This document shows, piece by piece, positions 36,547 through 46,738 of a DNA stretch of 57,218 nucleotides. Within the stretch, counting starts at the first letter, position 1, and the number at the start of each line of letters is the position of its first letter. The position numbers and the translations under genes are program-made. The stretch lies in NCBI RefSeq assembly GCF_001305295.1, contig NZ_LJSI01000030.1:1-57218 (forward strand), given 5' to 3'. This DNA is from Neptunomonas antarctica (GTDB lineage: Bacteria > Pseudomonadota > Gammaproteobacteria > Pseudomonadales > Balneatricaceae). The notes under the pieces were generated by a model. It was given only the letters and a program-made list of their open reading frames with translations. It did no database searches and was not told where the DNA came from.

Positions 36547-36813
36547 TTAGCGACGCAGGCCTAAACGTGCGATCACAGCCAGGTAACGATCTGCATCACA
36601 ACGTTTCAGGTAATCCAGCAATTTACGACGCTGGTTTACCATACGGATCAAACCACGACGTGAGTGATGGTCATGCTTATGCGCCTTGAAGTGTCCCTGA
36701 AGAGCTTCAATATTTGCAGTTAGCAAAGCAACCTGTACTTCTGAAGAACCAGTATCGCCTTCGCTACGTGCATAATCAGTTACGATCTGCGCTTTTTGTT
36801 CAGCTGTTAACAT
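36547..36813 (-). CDS. rpsO: 30S ribosomal protein S15
   Basis: Primary binder of the 16S central domain. The 88-residue protein is the usual length and has the conserved [12 protein letters not shown] and [11 protein letters not shown] segments. It lies between truB and pnp, with a 120-bp upstream gap that likely holds its own promoter and leader; E. coli S15 represses its translation there, but I cannot establish the fold from sequence alone. Confidence 0.98.
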   Translation of the reverse strand: MLTAEQKAQIVTDYARSEGDTGSSEVQVALLTANIEALQGHFKAHKHDHHSRRGLIRMVNQRRKLLDYLKRCDADRYLAVIARLGLRR

Positions 36814-36933
36814 CTGTCAAACTCCATTCTAATATGCAGACAGCCTGTGCTGCCGGATTTTAAGGACGCGGTAAACCGAGCATATTATCAGTTTATCGCC
36901 ATGGTCTGTTGGCAGGTATGCCTTCAGACCTAA

Positions 36934-37893
36934 TCAGGAAGATTGATTGTTTGTAGACATTAAACGTCTGGAAACTAATCGACCTTCCGGAGTAATTTCG
37001 CCAATACCGAGAAAGTCTCCGGTACCTTTTTCTTGTATTCTTACAAGAGGCTGAGCAGCCATATTGAGGTCAATGACTATACCATTGCGCACTAAAGCAC
37101 ATTGATCAGATGCCAATTCAATGACCGGTGTATCTTCAATAGCAGACCAAGGTACTAATAATAACGCATCCAGTCTCTTTTGTATGCTTTCCAATGGCTC
37201 ATCAGGGACTGCCGGAGCCGCCATTGCCTGCAACTCCTCAAGAGTAATCATGCTCTCTGCTTTATAAGGTCCGGAATCAAGTCGACGCAGCGCCTTAACA
37301 TGCGCACCACACCCCAGATACAAGCCTAAATCTTCAACAATTGAGCGTATATAAGTTCCTTTGGAGCAGCTTATATCCAGATCAAGCTCATCGCCTCTGA
37401 AGCCAATAATGGTGATACTGAATATTGTGATTTTTCTCGGCTTTACTTCTACCGTTATACCTTGTCTGGCCAACTTGTATAGTGGCTGACCATTATGCTT
37501 CAAGGCAGAAAACATCGAAGGGACCTGTTCTATCTCGCCGGTGAAATGCTCGTCCAGCAGAGATTGAATCAGTTCTTGGGTAACATGAGATCCCACATCA
37601 GCGGTAGCAACAACTTGCCCATCAGCATCACTGCTGTCAGTTCTGACACCCAGCTTAGCCGTGGTTTGATAACGTTTGTTGGCATTGAGAAGAAATTGGG
37701 AAAACTTGGTTGCCTCACCGAAAGTGAGTGGCAACATCCCCGTGGCTAACGGATCAAGCGCACCGGTATGGCCTGCTTTTGCAGCACCATAAATACGTTT
37801 AACACCCTGCAGCACATAGTTCGAGCTAACGCCCTGGGGTTTATCAAGCAGAAAAATGCCGTCCACTGGACGGCCTTTATGTCGCCGGCTCAC
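36934..37893 (-). CDS. truB: tRNA pseudouridine-55 synthase
   Basis: Makes pseudouridine 55 in the T-loop of tRNAs. The 319-residue protein (E. coli 314) shows GIFLLDKPQGVSSN and the catalytic Asp D47 in GHTGALDPLATG, plus CSKGTYIRS. It starts three bases after the rbfA stop, consistent with coupling in the operon. Confidence 0.97.
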   Translation of the reverse strand: MSRRHKGRPVDGIFLLDKPQGVSSNYVLQGVKRIYGAAKAGHTGALDPLATGMLPLTFGEATKFSQFLLNANKRYQTTAKLGVRTDSSDADGQVVATADVGSHVTQELIQSLLDEHFTGEIEQVPSMFSALKHNGQPLYKLARQGITVEVKPRKITIFSITIIGFRGDELDLDISCSKGTYIRSIVEDLGLYLGCGAHVKALRRLDSGPYKAESMITLEELQAMAAPAVPDEPLESIQKRLDALLLVPWSAIEDTPVIELASDQCALVRNGIVIDLNMAAQPLVRIQEKGTGDFLGIGEITPEGRLVSRRLMSTNNQSS

Positions 37894-37896
37894 TGC

Positions 37897-38292
37897 CTAA
37901 TCCTCTTCTGAGTCACTTTTATCCCGCAATTCGCGGGAAGCTTTCTCGATCAGACTGTGCAGATGACGGCCTCTTTCGACGCTCGTGTCAAAGTGAAAAC
38001 GCAACTGAGGCATCACACGCAATTGTATCTTGTGTGATAACTCATGCCGGAGGAAACCTGCCGCGTTACGTAGAACCTCAAGAGAACACTTAGTAGCCTC
38101 CTCCTGAGTCTGCTCACCTATCGGAAAAACGGTGATATAAACATCAGCATAGCCAAGATCTTTTGCGACCTTGACATGGCTGAGTGTCACCATTCCCATA
38201 CGAGGGTCTTTAACTTCAAACTGAATCAACTGAGCCAGGTCACGTTGTACCTGGTCAGCGATTCTTTGAGTACGACTAAATTCGCGTGCCAT
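37897..38292 (-). CDS. rbfA: ribosome-binding factor A
   Basis: Small KH-fold 30S maturation factor. The 131 residues (E. coli 133) begin MAREFSRTQRIADQVQRDLA and include VKDPRMGMVTLS and LRHELSHKIQLRVMPQLRF, all typical. It is nine bases downstream of infB and three upstream of truB. Confidence 0.96.
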   Translation of the reverse strand: MAREFSRTQRIADQVQRDLAQLIQFEVKDPRMGMVTLSHVKVAKDLGYADVYITVFPIGEQTQEEATKCSLEVLRNAAGFLRHELSHKIQLRVMPQLRFHFDTSVERGRHLHSLIEKASRELRDKSDSEED

Positions 38293-38301
38293 ACTTCTCC
38301 G

Positions 38302-40896
38302 TTACAATGTACGTGGAACTTCGACAATCGAGAACACTTCGATCTGGTCGCCGACTTTCACATCATTATAGTTTTTCACACCAATACCACATTCCATACC
38401 CATACGAACTTCACTCACGACATCTTTAAAACGACGTAATGACTCAAGCTCACCTTCGTAGATAACAACGTTATCACGCAGTACACGAATATTCTTGTTA
38501 CGGAACACAGTACCTTCAGTCACCATACAACCGGCTATTTGACCAAGTTTTGGCGAACTGAAAACATCACGTACTTCAGCAATGCCGACAATTTCTTCAC
38601 GGAAGACCGGTGACAGCAAGCCTGTCATTGCCAGTTTCACGTCATCGATAATATTGTAGATGACACTGTAGTAACGTAGCTGGATACCTTCACGTGCAAT
38701 GATCGCTTTAGCCTGTGCATCGGCACGGACATTGAAGCCGATCACTAACGCAGATGATGCGAGTGCAAGGTTAGCCTCAGTTTCGGAAATACCACCGACA
38801 CCACTAGAGACGATAACTACTTTTACTTCATCAGTAGAGAGGTCTTCCAGAGCATGTGTCAATGCTTCCAGCGAGCCTCTAACATCAGCTTTAAGAACGA
38901 TATTCAAGTTCTTAACGTCACCGGCTTCCATAGTGGCAAACAGGTTTTCCAATTTAGATGCATGCTGACGGGCTAGCTTAATGTCACGGTATTTTCCCTG
39001 ACGGAAGAGCGCGACTTCACGTGCTTTCTTCTCGCTAGTAACAACGGTGAATTCATCACCAGCAGCAGGAGTACCATCAAGACCCTGGATTTCAACAGGA
39101 ATAGCAGGACCGGCTTCATCAACAGGCTTACCATTCTCATCCAGCATCGCTCTGACACGGCCATAATGCAGACCTGCTAAAACGATATCACCTTTTCTCA
39201 GCGTACCATTCTGTATCAGCAGCGTAGCAACAGGACCACGTCCTTTATCAAGACGCGACTCAACAACCACACCCTGACCAGGTGCATTTGCCACGGCTTT
39301 CAGTTCAAGTACTTCGGCCTGCAGCAAGACAGCTTCTAGCAGCTCTTCGATACCTTCACCGGTTTTGGCTGAGACTGGCATAAACTGAACATCGCCGCCC
39401 CACTCTTCCGGCAGGACATCACGCTGTGCCAGTTCGTTTTTAACACGATCCGGATCAGCATCTTCTTTATCCATTTTGTTAACAGCAATGACCAGAGGTA
39501 CGCCAGCGGCTTTCGCATGCTGAACGGCTTCTTCAGTCTGAGGCATTACGCCATCATCTGCAGCCACAACTAAGATAACAATATCTGTCAATTTAGCACC
39601 GCGGGCACGCATCGCCGTGAAGGCAGCATGTCCGGGGGTATCCAAAAAGGTAATCATACCGTTGTCAGTTTCTACATGGTATGCACCAATATGCTGGGTA
39701 ATACCACCGGATTCACCTGCAGCAACACGTGTGCGGCGAATACAGTCAAGCAAAGAGGTTTTACCATGGTCAACATGACCCATAACGGTCACGATAGGCG
39801 CACGTCCGAGCAGCTCACCTTGCGACTGCTGAATGCTTTCCATCAATGCTTCTTCGATGGCATTTTCCGCCATTGGCTTAGCAATATGGCCCATCTCTTC
39901 AACCAGCAACACCGCAGTATCTTGGTCAATCACCTGATTAATGGTCGCCATAGCGCCCATTTTAAACATAACCTTGATGACTTCAGCGGCTTTAACTGAC
40001 ATCTTTTTAGCCAGCTCTGCCACTGTAATGCTTTCAGGAACAGCAACTTCATGCACTTTAGGCGCCTGAGGCTCTGTAAATCCATGCGCATTATCAAGCT
40101 GATGAGCAGTCTTAGGACGGTTACCTTTCATGTTGTTACGTGAAAGCTTTCCACCGCGGCGTTTAGCATCAGAAGAAGAAGGCCCTCGGCTATTTCGTCC
40201 CTGCGTCGCTTTCGCTGGTTTTTTATCTTCACCACGAAACGATTTTTTCTTATCGTCATGCGTAGAGGAAGGCGCAGGTGCACTAACCTTAGGTGCAGGT
40301 GCGCTAACTTTAGGCGCAGGTGCGTTTGCCTTAGGTGCAGGCTTCACTTCAGCCTTAGGTGCCGCTGCCTGTGGTTGAGTCTGAGCTTTATTCTCAGGCG
40401 CGACGGCAACCTTAGCGGGCTCTGCTATTTTAGCGGCGGCCGTAGCCTTCGCTTCTGCCATAATTTTAGCTTCTTCTGCTGCTTTGATTGTATTCTCTTC
40501 CTGTTCGCGCTTCTGACGCTCTGCTTCCAGGCTCGCCACTTCTTCGACTGAGACCTGATCTGAATCTTTAGCATCGCCTTCGATATCAGAACGTTTTACG
40601 TAGGTGCGTGTTTTACGCACTTCAACATTAACTGTCTTTTTCTTACCTGATGAACCAGCAACCTTCAACTGAGAAGTTGTAGTACGCTTCAAGGTAATTT
40701 TATTAGGTGAAGCGACATTCTCGTCTTCTTCACCATGTGACCGCTTAAGGTGGTTTAATAGTGCCTGTCTTTCCGTTTCCGAAACCAGAGACTCATCTTT
40801 TTTACCTGCGATTCCCGCTTCCTGCATCTGTGCTAACAAACGCTCGACGGGAACACCAACCACACCGGCAAGTTGTTTAACTGTGACTTCTGCCAT
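38302..40896 (-). CDS. infB: translation initiation factor IF-2
   Basis: GTPase that places initiator tRNA on the 30S subunit. The 864-residue protein has an N-terminal IF2 domain, a long Ala/Pro/Lys-rich linker (about residues 110-280, with heptad repeats), then the G domain with GHVDHGKT at 373-380, DTPGHAAF and NKMD. C-terminal domains follow. The initiator tRNA it uses is encoded in the same operon at 43.0 kb. Internal start sites for shorter IF2 forms were not resolved. Confidence 0.98.
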   Translation of the reverse strand: MAEVTVKQLAGVVGVPVERLLAQMQEAGIAGKKDESLVSETERQALLNHLKRSHGEEDENVASPNKITLKRTTTSQLKVAGSSGKKKTVNVEVRKTRTYVKRSDIEGDAKDSDQVSVEEVASLEAERQKREQEENTIKAAEEAKIMAEAKATAAAKIAEPAKVAVAPENKAQTQPQAAAPKAEVKPAPKANAPAPKVSAPAPKVSAPAPSSTHDDKKKSFRGEDKKPAKATQGRNSRGPSSSDAKRRGGKLSRNNMKGNRPKTAHQLDNAHGFTEPQAPKVHEVAVPESITVAELAKKMSVKAAEVIKVMFKMGAMATINQVIDQDTAVLLVEEMGHIAKPMAENAIEEALMESIQQSQGELLGRAPIVTVMGHVDHGKTSLLDCIRRTRVAAGESGGITQHIGAYHVETDNGMITFLDTPGHAAFTAMRARGAKLTDIVILVVAADDGVMPQTEEAVQHAKAAGVPLVIAVNKMDKEDADPDRVKNELAQRDVLPEEWGGDVQFMPVSAKTGEGIEELLEAVLLQAEVLELKAVANAPGQGVVVESRLDKGRGPVATLLIQNGTLRKGDIVLAGLHYGRVRAMLDENGKPVDEAGPAIPVEIQGLDGTPAAGDEFTVVTSEKKAREVALFRQGKYRDIKLARQHASKLENLFATMEAGDVKNLNIVLKADVRGSLEALTHALEDLSTDEVKVVIVSSGVGGISETEANLALASSALVIGFNVRADAQAKAIIAREGIQLRYYSVIYNIIDDVKLAMTGLLSPVFREEIVGIAEVRDVFSSPKLGQIAGCMVTEGTVFRNKNIRVLRDNVVIYEGELESLRRFKDVVSEVRMGMECGIGVKNYNDVKVGDQIEVFSIVEVPRTL
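40271..40342 (-). repeat. 21-bp in-frame repeats in the IF-2 linker
   Basis: Three and a fraction copies of a 21-bp unit encode APAPKVS-type heptads in infB. Mismatches between copies are mostly synonymous. They are part of the disordered linker, not an independent element. Confidence 0.85.
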
Positions 40897-40976
40897 ATTG
40901 GTATATCTCCTCCGCTGAATTAGACTTCATCCGCAAACCATGGCGCTCGCGCGGTCATGATTAACTTTGCAGCCTT

Positions 40977-42410
40977 TTACTCGTTCATACCTTCAACATC
41001 AAGAAGCTCTTCAACAGATTGTTCTGCCAAATCTTCCATGGTAATCACGCCGGTAGCTGCCAGCAGGAAAGCCAGATGGCGATCCATACCTTCCATTTCC
41101 AGCAGATCGGCTGCCGGTTCGGATTTCTCAAGCTGCTCTTCACTCGCCAGTGCCATATTCAGCAGCGCGTCTTTCGCTCGAGTACGAAGCTCATTCACAA
41201 TATCTTCATCAAAGCCGTCAATTTCTAGCATTTCATTGACAGGCACATAAGCCACCTCTTCCAAGGTGGTAAATCCTTCTTCAACCAGCACGGATGCAAC
41301 ATCTTCATCTATATCCAGATGCTTCATCAATGTCTCCATGACTGAGCCCATTTCGGACTTCTGCTTAGCAGCCGCAGCTTCTACAGTCATGACATTCAAT
41401 TCCCAACCCGTGAGTTCTGATGCCAGTCGAACATTCTGTCCACTACGGCCAATCGCCATAGCAAGAGATTCTTGCGCAACAGCCACATCCATCGAATGAC
41501 TTTCTTCATCGACGACAATAGATGCCACTTCTGCCGGAGACATTGCGTTAATAACTAGCTGAGCAGGATTATCATCCCACAGGATGATATCAACACGTTC
41601 ACCGCCAAGCTCGCTCGAAACAGCTTGAACTCGCGCGCCACGCATACCAACACAAGCACCTACCGGATCAATTCGGCCATCATTGGTTTTTACTGCAATT
41701 TTCGCACGTGAGCCAAGGTCACGGGCAGCTGCTCTGATCTCAATGACTTGTTCTGAGATCTCAGGCACTTCAATTCGGAAAAGCTCAATCAGCATTTCAG
41801 GGCAGGTGCGGCTCAGTACTAACTGAGGACCACGTCCTTCTGCACGTACTTCCGTCAGAACCGCACGAACACGGTCACCCATACGGAAAACTTCACGTGG
41901 TAGTACATTCTCACGCGGCAGCAATGCTTCAGCATTATTTCCCAAATCGACGATAATATTATCACGCGTAACTTTTTTCACGCTCGCCGAGATTAACTCA
42001 CCAAGCCTGTCACGGTAAAGATCAACCACTTTTGCACGTTCAGCTTCACGCACTTTCTGTACGATAACCTGTTTTGCTGTTTGTGCAGCAATACGTCCAA
42101 ATGCCATCGACTCGATTTGTTCTTTATGGATGTCACCAGGTCTCAGCTTTGGATTAATCTCCTCAGCTTCTTGCATCGTCAACTCAGTTCCGAGCAAAGG
42201 AACATCGTCATTACTAACAACTTTCCAGCTACGAAATGTTTCATAACTTCCCGTTGCACGATCTATGATGACCTCGATATCGGCTTCTTCGTCAAAACGC
42301 TTTTTCGTCGCTGTTGCTAGCGCCAGCTCAATCGCTTCAAAAATAACGTCTTTTGGGACGTCCTTTTCGTTCGATACCGCTTCCGCAACCAGTAGAATCT
42401 CTTTATTCAT
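40977..42410 (-). CDS. nusA: transcription termination/antitermination factor NusA
   Basis: Binds RNA polymerase and modulates pausing, termination and antitermination. The 477-residue protein has the N-terminal polymerase-binding domain ([16 protein letters not shown]), S1, two KH domains (including [15 protein letters not shown] and [12 protein letters not shown]), and C-terminal acidic repeats (about 360-477). It lies between rimP and infB as in E. coli and Pseudomonas. Length is close to the E. coli protein (495). Confidence 0.97.
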   Translation of the reverse strand: MNKEILLVAEAVSNEKDVPKDVIFEAIELALATATKKRFDEEADIEVIIDRATGSYETFRSWKVVSNDDVPLLGTELTMQEAEEINPKLRPGDIHKEQIESMAFGRIAAQTAKQVIVQKVREAERAKVVDLYRDRLGELISASVKKVTRDNIIVDLGNNAEALLPRENVLPREVFRMGDRVRAVLTEVRAEGRGPQLVLSRTCPEMLIELFRIEVPEISEQVIEIRAAARDLGSRAKIAVKTNDGRIDPVGACVGMRGARVQAVSSELGGERVDIILWDDNPAQLVINAMSPAEVASIVVDEESHSMDVAVAQESLAMAIGRSGQNVRLASELTGWELNVMTVEAAAAKQKSEMGSVMETLMKHLDIDEDVASVLVEEGFTTLEEVAYVPVNEMLEIDGFDEDIVNELRTRAKDALLNMALASEEQLEKSEPAADLLEMEGMDRHLAFLLAATGVITMEDLAEQSVEELLDVEGMNE

Positions 42411-42442
42411 GCTGCTGCCTCACCAAATCCCCGAAAGTGCTG

Positions 42443-42898
42443 TTAAAACTGTGGAATAACCTGAGCCCGATCAATCAGATCAATCGGTAACAAAAACTCT
42501 TCGTCTTCCACAACCAGCAAAATATCTTCGCCTTCAATGCCATTCAAAATACCTTTGAAGTTGCGTCGTCCGTCAAATGGAACGCGTAGACGGATCTGAA
42601 CTTTACTCCCTGCAAAGGCACTGAATTGCTCCAATGTAAATAGCGGCCTGTCCATTCCAGGAGAAGACACTTCCAATGTATAGACACCACTAATAGGGTC
42701 TTCTACATCGAGCACTCCGCTGACCTGGTGACTCACAGCCGCACAATCTTCTACAGTCACACCTTCTTCGCCATCTATATAGACGCGTAATGTGCTGTGC
42801 TTACCTTGTGAGATATGATCTATTCCCCATAACTTGCAGCCTAATGACTCAACAATGGGTTCTAGCATCTCTTGTAATAATTTCAGCTTCGCTGACAC
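42443..42898 (-). CDS. rimP: ribosome maturation factor RimP
   Basis: Needed for maturation of the 30S subunit. With the GTG at 42898 the product is 151 residues (E. coli 150) and aligns from its first residues ([20 protein letters not shown]). AGAGG lies seven bases upstream of the GTG, which fixes this start; the longer frame from 42952 would begin inside a terminator hairpin. Conserved [13 protein letters not shown] is present. Confidence 0.93.
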   Translation of the reverse strand: MSAKLKLLQEMLEPIVESLGCKLWGIDHISQGKHSTLRVYIDGEEGVTVEDCAAVSHQVSGVLDVEDPISGVYTLEVSSPGMDRPLFTLEQFSAFAGSKVQIRLRVPFDGRRNFKGILNGIEGEDILLVVEDEEFLLPIDLIDRAQVIPQF

Positions 42899-42925
42899 GA
42901 ACTGACCTCTAACGTAAAGCAGAAA

Positions 42926-42953
42926 TAAAAAATGGGTCTTTTTTAGACCCATT
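42926..42953 (-). terminator. second terminator between metY and rimP
   Basis: AATGGGTCT / AGACCCATT stem with a T5 loop; on the minus strand a T-run follows. It lies about 30 bp upstream of the rimP GTG. Confidence 0.8.
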
Positions 42954-42981
42954 TCTGCGAAAATAAATTGACCACATCTAC

Positions 42982-43003
42982 AAAAAAGCCCCTAAAAAGG
43001 GGC
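42982..43003 (-). terminator. terminator immediately after tRNA-fMet
   Basis: GCCCCT / AGGGGC stem with an all-T loop on the minus strand followed by six T, 13 bp past the tRNA. With the next hairpin it forms a tandem terminator, so rimP-nusA expression needs read-through, antitermination or its own promoter. Confidence 0.88.
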
Positions 43004-43015
43004 CATTTCGAAAAG

Positions 43016-43092
<77 letters not shown>

Positions 43093-43142
43093 TCAGAAAC
43101 AGGCGCATATTATACATATAACATGCAGCCCTTGCAAACAAA

Positions 43143-43228
43143 TGGTGCCCAAGGCCGGACTCGAACCGGCACAGCCATAAGCCACTACCCCCTCAAGGTA
43201 GCGTGTCTACCAATTTCACCACTTGGGC
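43143..43228 (-). tRNA. leuU: tRNA-Leu (GAG)
   Basis: An 86-nt class II tRNA with acceptor GCCCAAG / CTTGGGC, anticodon GAG at 43194-43192, a long variable arm, T-arm with GGTTCGAGTCC and encoded CCA. Position next to secG matches leuU of E. coli. Confidence 0.97.
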
Positions 43229-43288
43229 TAAACTCTTTTCACTAAACTCTTTTCACTAAATACTTTTTACACAGATACTAACGGCAAG

Positions 43289-43642
43289 CTATTTTGCTGT
43301 TGGGATATCCGTTTCAACCGGAGCCGATATTTTCGGCTCATCCAAAACCGGCAACTGACTGTCTTCAACCACTTCAACCGTTGGAATGCCCGCAGCACCT
43401 ACAGATACTGCTTGCTCCTTAGCATAAATAGCAAGCACAAAACTGGTAACAAATAACCCTGTTGCCAGCACAGCCGTCATACGGCTTAAAAAATTCCCGG
43501 TGCCCTGACTCCCAAAAACTGTTTGAGATGCACCACTACCGAAAGCAGCACCCGCTTCTGCACCTTTACCCTGCTGCAATAACACCAGAGCAATAATACC
43601 AGCAGCGAGAATAACATGAGCAGCAAGAACCAGATTTTCCAT
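43289..43642 (-). CDS. secG: preprotein translocase subunit SecG
   Basis: Inner-membrane component that assists SecYEG translocation. The 117-residue protein has two membrane helices (about 3-23 and 54-73) around the conserved QQGKGAEAGAAFGSGASQTV loop. The C-terminal tail is acidic and variable. It follows tpiA closely and precedes tRNA-Leu. Confidence 0.95.
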   Translation of the reverse strand: MENLVLAAHVILAAGIIALVLLQQGKGAEAGAAFGSGASQTVFGSQGTGNFLSRMTAVLATGLFVTSFVLAIYAKEQAVSVGAAGIPTVEVVEDSQLPVLDEPKISAPVETDIPTAK

Positions 43643-43654
43643 ATTACCTACCGT

Positions 43655-44410
43655 TTAAGCAACTTCCGCAGCCGCACTGCAGATAGCTATAAATTCATCA
43701 ATCTTCAATGACGCTCCTCCAACAAGACCACCATCAATATCTGGCTGCGAGAAAAGCTCCTGTGCGCTAGCGGCGTTAACACTACCGCCATACAGTATCG
43801 AAATACGTTCCGATACATTTTCACCAGCCAATTCAGTTATTACTTTACGAATTAACTCATGCACTTCCTGCGCCTGCGCGGGTGAAGCCGTTTGCCCTGT
43901 GCCAATAGCCCAAATAGGCTCATATGCAACAACAACATCTGCGAAATTCTCTGCATTTAGCAGGCTCAATCCGATTTTAACCTGCCTTGCAATGACATCG
44001 AAAAACTGACCACTATTCCTATGCTCTAGTGATTCACCTACACATAGAATAGGAGTAAGACAATGCCGAACTGCCGCACTTACTTTTTTTGCTACTAAGA
44101 CGTCTTCTTCAGCAAAAATTTCTCGTCTTTCCGAATGCCCCACCACTACATACGAACAACCGACATCTATTAACATCGATGGGGATAACTCTCCAGTAAA
44201 AGCCCCGCCATCCTCAAAATACATATTCTGAGCACCAACTTTTACTGTCTTAGCTTTCTGGCTGACATCAAGCAAATAAACTGATGGTGGACAGACAACT
44301 ACTTTTACAGATTCAGAAAAAATAGCCTTATTAAGACCTGACATCATTTCGTCGATAAATTGACGATTGCCATTCATTTTCCAATTTCCAGCGACTATTA
44401 GATCACGCAT
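43655..44410 (-). CDS. tpiA: triosephosphate isomerase
   Basis: Interconverts dihydroxyacetone phosphate and glyceraldehyde-3-phosphate. The 251-residue TIM barrel has K11 in AGNWKMNG, H92 in VVGHSERR and E164 in AYEPIWAIGTG. ATG 44410 is chosen because GGAGG lies six bases upstream; the in-frame GTG at 44416 would overlap that RBS. Placed between glmM and secG as in Pseudomonas. Confidence 0.97.
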   Translation of the reverse strand: MRDLIVAGNWKMNGNRQFIDEMMSGLNKAIFSESVKVVVCPPSVYLLDVSQKAKTVKVGAQNMYFEDGGAFTGELSPSMLIDVGCSYVVVGHSERREIFAEEDVLVAKKVSAAVRHCLTPILCVGESLEHRNSGQFFDVIARQVKIGLSLLNAENFADVVVAYEPIWAIGTGQTASPAQAQEVHELIRKVITELAGENVSERISILYGGSVNAASAQELFSQPDIDGGLVGGASLKIDEFIAICSAAAEVA

Positions 44411-44448
44411 CGTCACCCTCCATAAAAGAGGCGCAAATATTAACCGAG

Positions 44449-45804
44449 TTACTCCTGACTAACAAGCGCTTCAAGTGCATTTCCCACCTCTTTTGCTAAC
44501 TCTGTGCATAGTTTTTGAATAAATGCTTTATCCGGACCCTCTAGCATGACGCGCACTAAAGGTTCAGTTCCCGATGGACGCAGCAACACCCGACCTGCAG
44601 AGCCCAGCTGAGCCTCAACATCTTTTACCGCCTGCTGAATAGCCTCCACTCCACGAACATCCACTTTCTTAGCCATGCGGACATTAATCATGACCTGCGG
44701 CATCTTATGCATACCTTCTTTCAGGTCATGCAGATTTTTACCTGATTCCTGCATTGCACGTAGTACCTGGAGAGCAGATATTGTGCCATCTCCCGTCGAG
44801 GTCAGATGGCGACAAATAACATGCCCTGAACTCTCGCCACCTAACACCCAATCATTTTCTGCGAGCAGCTCCATCACATATCGGTCGCCTACATTCGCAC
44901 GCAGAAAAGGAATATCCAGCTGATTAAGTGACTGCTCTAATCCAAAATTGCTCATTAATGTACCGACAACCCCGCCCGTCAGGACACCACGCTGCTTCAT
45001 TCGCTGAGCAATGATAAACAATGCTTCGTCACCATCAACAACCTCTCCGCGATGATCAACCATTATTAAACGGTCACCATCACCGTCCAGCGCTATACCC
45101 AGATCAGCTTTTTCAGCAATGACTACTTTTTGTAAACGCTGCGGCGCTGTAGCACCGCAGGCTTCATTAATATTTAAACCATCAGGAGAAGACGCTATTT
45201 CTATCACATCAGCACCTAATTCAGACAACACCTCTGGTGCTACGTGATATGTCGCACCATTGGCGCAATCCAGTATAATTTTTAACCCGGACAGACTGAA
45301 GCCCACAGGCACAGACGCTTTACAGAATTCAATATAGCGACCTGGCGCATCTTCTATACGCCGGACTTTCCCGAGACTTGCCGAATCAACCGTCGTCATA
45401 ACCAGATCCATCTGCGCTTCAATGGCATGCTCTATTTCATCCGGTAGTTTTGTACCTTCCGAGGAAAAGAATTTAATACCATTATCGCCAAAGGCATTAT
45501 GAGAGGCGGAAATAACAATACCGGCATTCGCCTGAAACGTTCGTGTTAAATAAGCAATGGCGGGCGTTGGCATTGGACCTGTCAGTAATACATCGACACC
45601 CGCAGCAGATAAACCAGCCTCTAACGCCGACTCAAACATATAACCGGAAATACGTGTATCTTTTCCAATCAGAATTTTACTCCGACCTCCCCGGGCAAAG
45701 ACCTTACCGGCAGCCCAACCAAGCTTTAACATAAAATCGGGTGTGATTGGAAACTGTCCTACGTGTCCGCGAATACCATCCGTACCAAAATACCGTTTAC
45801 TCAT
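44449..45804 (-). CDS. glmM: phosphoglucosamine mutase
   Basis: Converts glucosamine-6-phosphate to glucosamine-1-phosphate for UDP-GlcNAc synthesis. The 451-residue protein starts [13 protein letters not shown] and has the phospho-serine S101 in [13 protein letters not shown] and the metal loop DGDGDRL. The ATG at 45804 has GAGG upstream; a GTG one codon earlier is less likely. It follows the folP stop by a few bases. Confidence 0.96.
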   Translation of the reverse strand: MSKRYFGTDGIRGHVGQFPITPDFMLKLGWAAGKVFARGGRSKILIGKDTRISGYMFESALEAGLSAAGVDVLLTGPMPTPAIAYLTRTFQANAGIVISASHNAFGDNGIKFFSSEGTKLPDEIEHAIEAQMDLVMTTVDSASLGKVRRIEDAPGRYIEFCKASVPVGFSLSGLKIILDCANGATYHVAPEVLSELGADVIEIASSPDGLNINEACGATAPQRLQKVVIAEKADLGIALDGDGDRLIMVDHRGEVVDGDEALFIIAQRMKQRGVLTGGVVGTLMSNFGLEQSLNQLDIPFLRANVGDRYVMELLAENDWVLGGESSGHVICRHLTSTGDGTISALQVLRAMQESGKNLHDLKEGMHKMPQVMINVRMAKKVDVRGVEAIQQAVKDVEAQLGSAGRVLLRPSGTEPLVRVMLEGPDKAFIQKLCTELAKEVGNALEALVSQE

Positions 45805-45807
45805 CAC

Positions 45808-46671
45808 TTATTCCTCTTTAGCAGATGATTCATGCATAACAGCTTCCGTCATCCGCACAACATCTACCGTTTCCGATACGTCATGTACCCGGATAATTTT
45901 TGCACCTTTCATGACGGCAATGGCTACTGTTGCCAAACTGCCGGATAAACGTTTATCCACAGGATGACCCAGCACTCCGGCAATCATACTCTTGCGTGAT
46001 GTGCCTACTAACAATGGCAGACCCATCACGTCTAATGATTCTAATCGATTCAGTAATACTAAATTATGCTGTAACGTCTTCGCAAAACCAAAACCAGGAT
46101 CCAGTATCAGCCGGTCTAAGGGTATACCTGCTGCTTGGCAGACTCGCACACGCTCATGGAAAAATGCGACAACTTCATCGACAACATTTTCGTAAAATGG
46201 CGCATCTTGCATGTCTGCAGGCGAGCCTTTCATATGCATCAAACAAACAGGCAACCGGGTATTGGCGGCGGCGGCCACGGCACCAGGACGCTTAAGTGAC
46301 CTTACATCATTAATAAAACCAGCACCCAAAACAGCAGCCTCAGTCATGATTTCAGCGGAGCTCGTGTCTACAGAAATAATAACATCTAACTCTCTCGAGA
46401 TCCTTTCCACTGCGGGCAACACACGCTCCATCTCTTCCTGCAACGTGATTTCAGGCGCACCAGGGCGAGTAGACTCGCCACCAATATCAATAATACTTGC
46501 CCCTTCGTCCACCATTTTTGCAGCGCGGACTAACGCCTTATCAACCGAAAGTTTATTCAACTGAAACAGACGCCCTCCATCAGAAAAGGAGTTGGGCGTA
46601 ACATTCAGAATACCCATAACCTGCACGCGATTCAGGTCAAGTATGCGCTGCCCACACTGTAAAATAGCCAT
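45808..46671 (-). CDS. folP: dihydropteroate synthase
   Basis: Couples p-aminobenzoate to hydroxymethyldihydropterin pyrophosphate; target of sulfonamides. The 287-residue protein has VMGILNVTPNSFSDGG near residue 19, IDIGGESTRPGA near 60 and DPGFGFAKT further on. Its substrate is made by FolK encoded at 26.4 kb. It starts 18 bp after the ftsH terminator, leaving little room for a separate promoter. Confidence 0.97.
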   Translation of the reverse strand: MAILQCGQRILDLNRVQVMGILNVTPNSFSDGGRLFQLNKLSVDKALVRAAKMVDEGASIIDIGGESTRPGAPEITLQEEMERVLPAVERISRELDVIISVDTSSAEIMTEAAVLGAGFINDVRSLKRPGAVAAAANTRLPVCLMHMKGSPADMQDAPFYENVVDEVVAFFHERVRVCQAAGIPLDRLILDPGFGFAKTLQHNLVLLNRLESLDVMGLPLLVGTSRKSMIAGVLGHPVDKRLSGSLATVAIAVMKGAKIIRVHDVSETVDVVRMTEAVMHESSAKEE

Positions 46672-46688
46672 GAACTATTCCTATACAT

Positions 46689-46724
46689 AAAAAAAAGACT
46701 GGATGTTTGCACATCCAGTCTTTT
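46689..46724 (-). terminator. terminator between ftsH and folP
   Basis: A perfect 14-bp stem (AAAAGACTGGATGT and complement) with a TTGC loop, followed on the minus strand by eight T. It directly precedes folP. Confidence 0.92.
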
Positions 46725-46738
46725 CCCGTTCTTTTTAA

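Noticed and set aside
40271-40342. Short regular repeats as a CRISPR-like array
   Set aside because: The 21-bp units are directly adjacent, in frame within infB, and encode the Ala-Pro linker.
42899-42952. Upstream extension of rimP
   Set aside because: It would begin inside a terminator hairpin and encode an unrelated hydrophobic stretch; the GTG at 42898 has a good RBS and matches the family length.
43228-43261. 14-bp tandem repeat (CTAAACTCTTTTCA) upstream of tRNA-Leu
   Set aside because: Only two copies and a fraction, overlapping the tRNA 5' end; probably a small local duplication without recognisable function.
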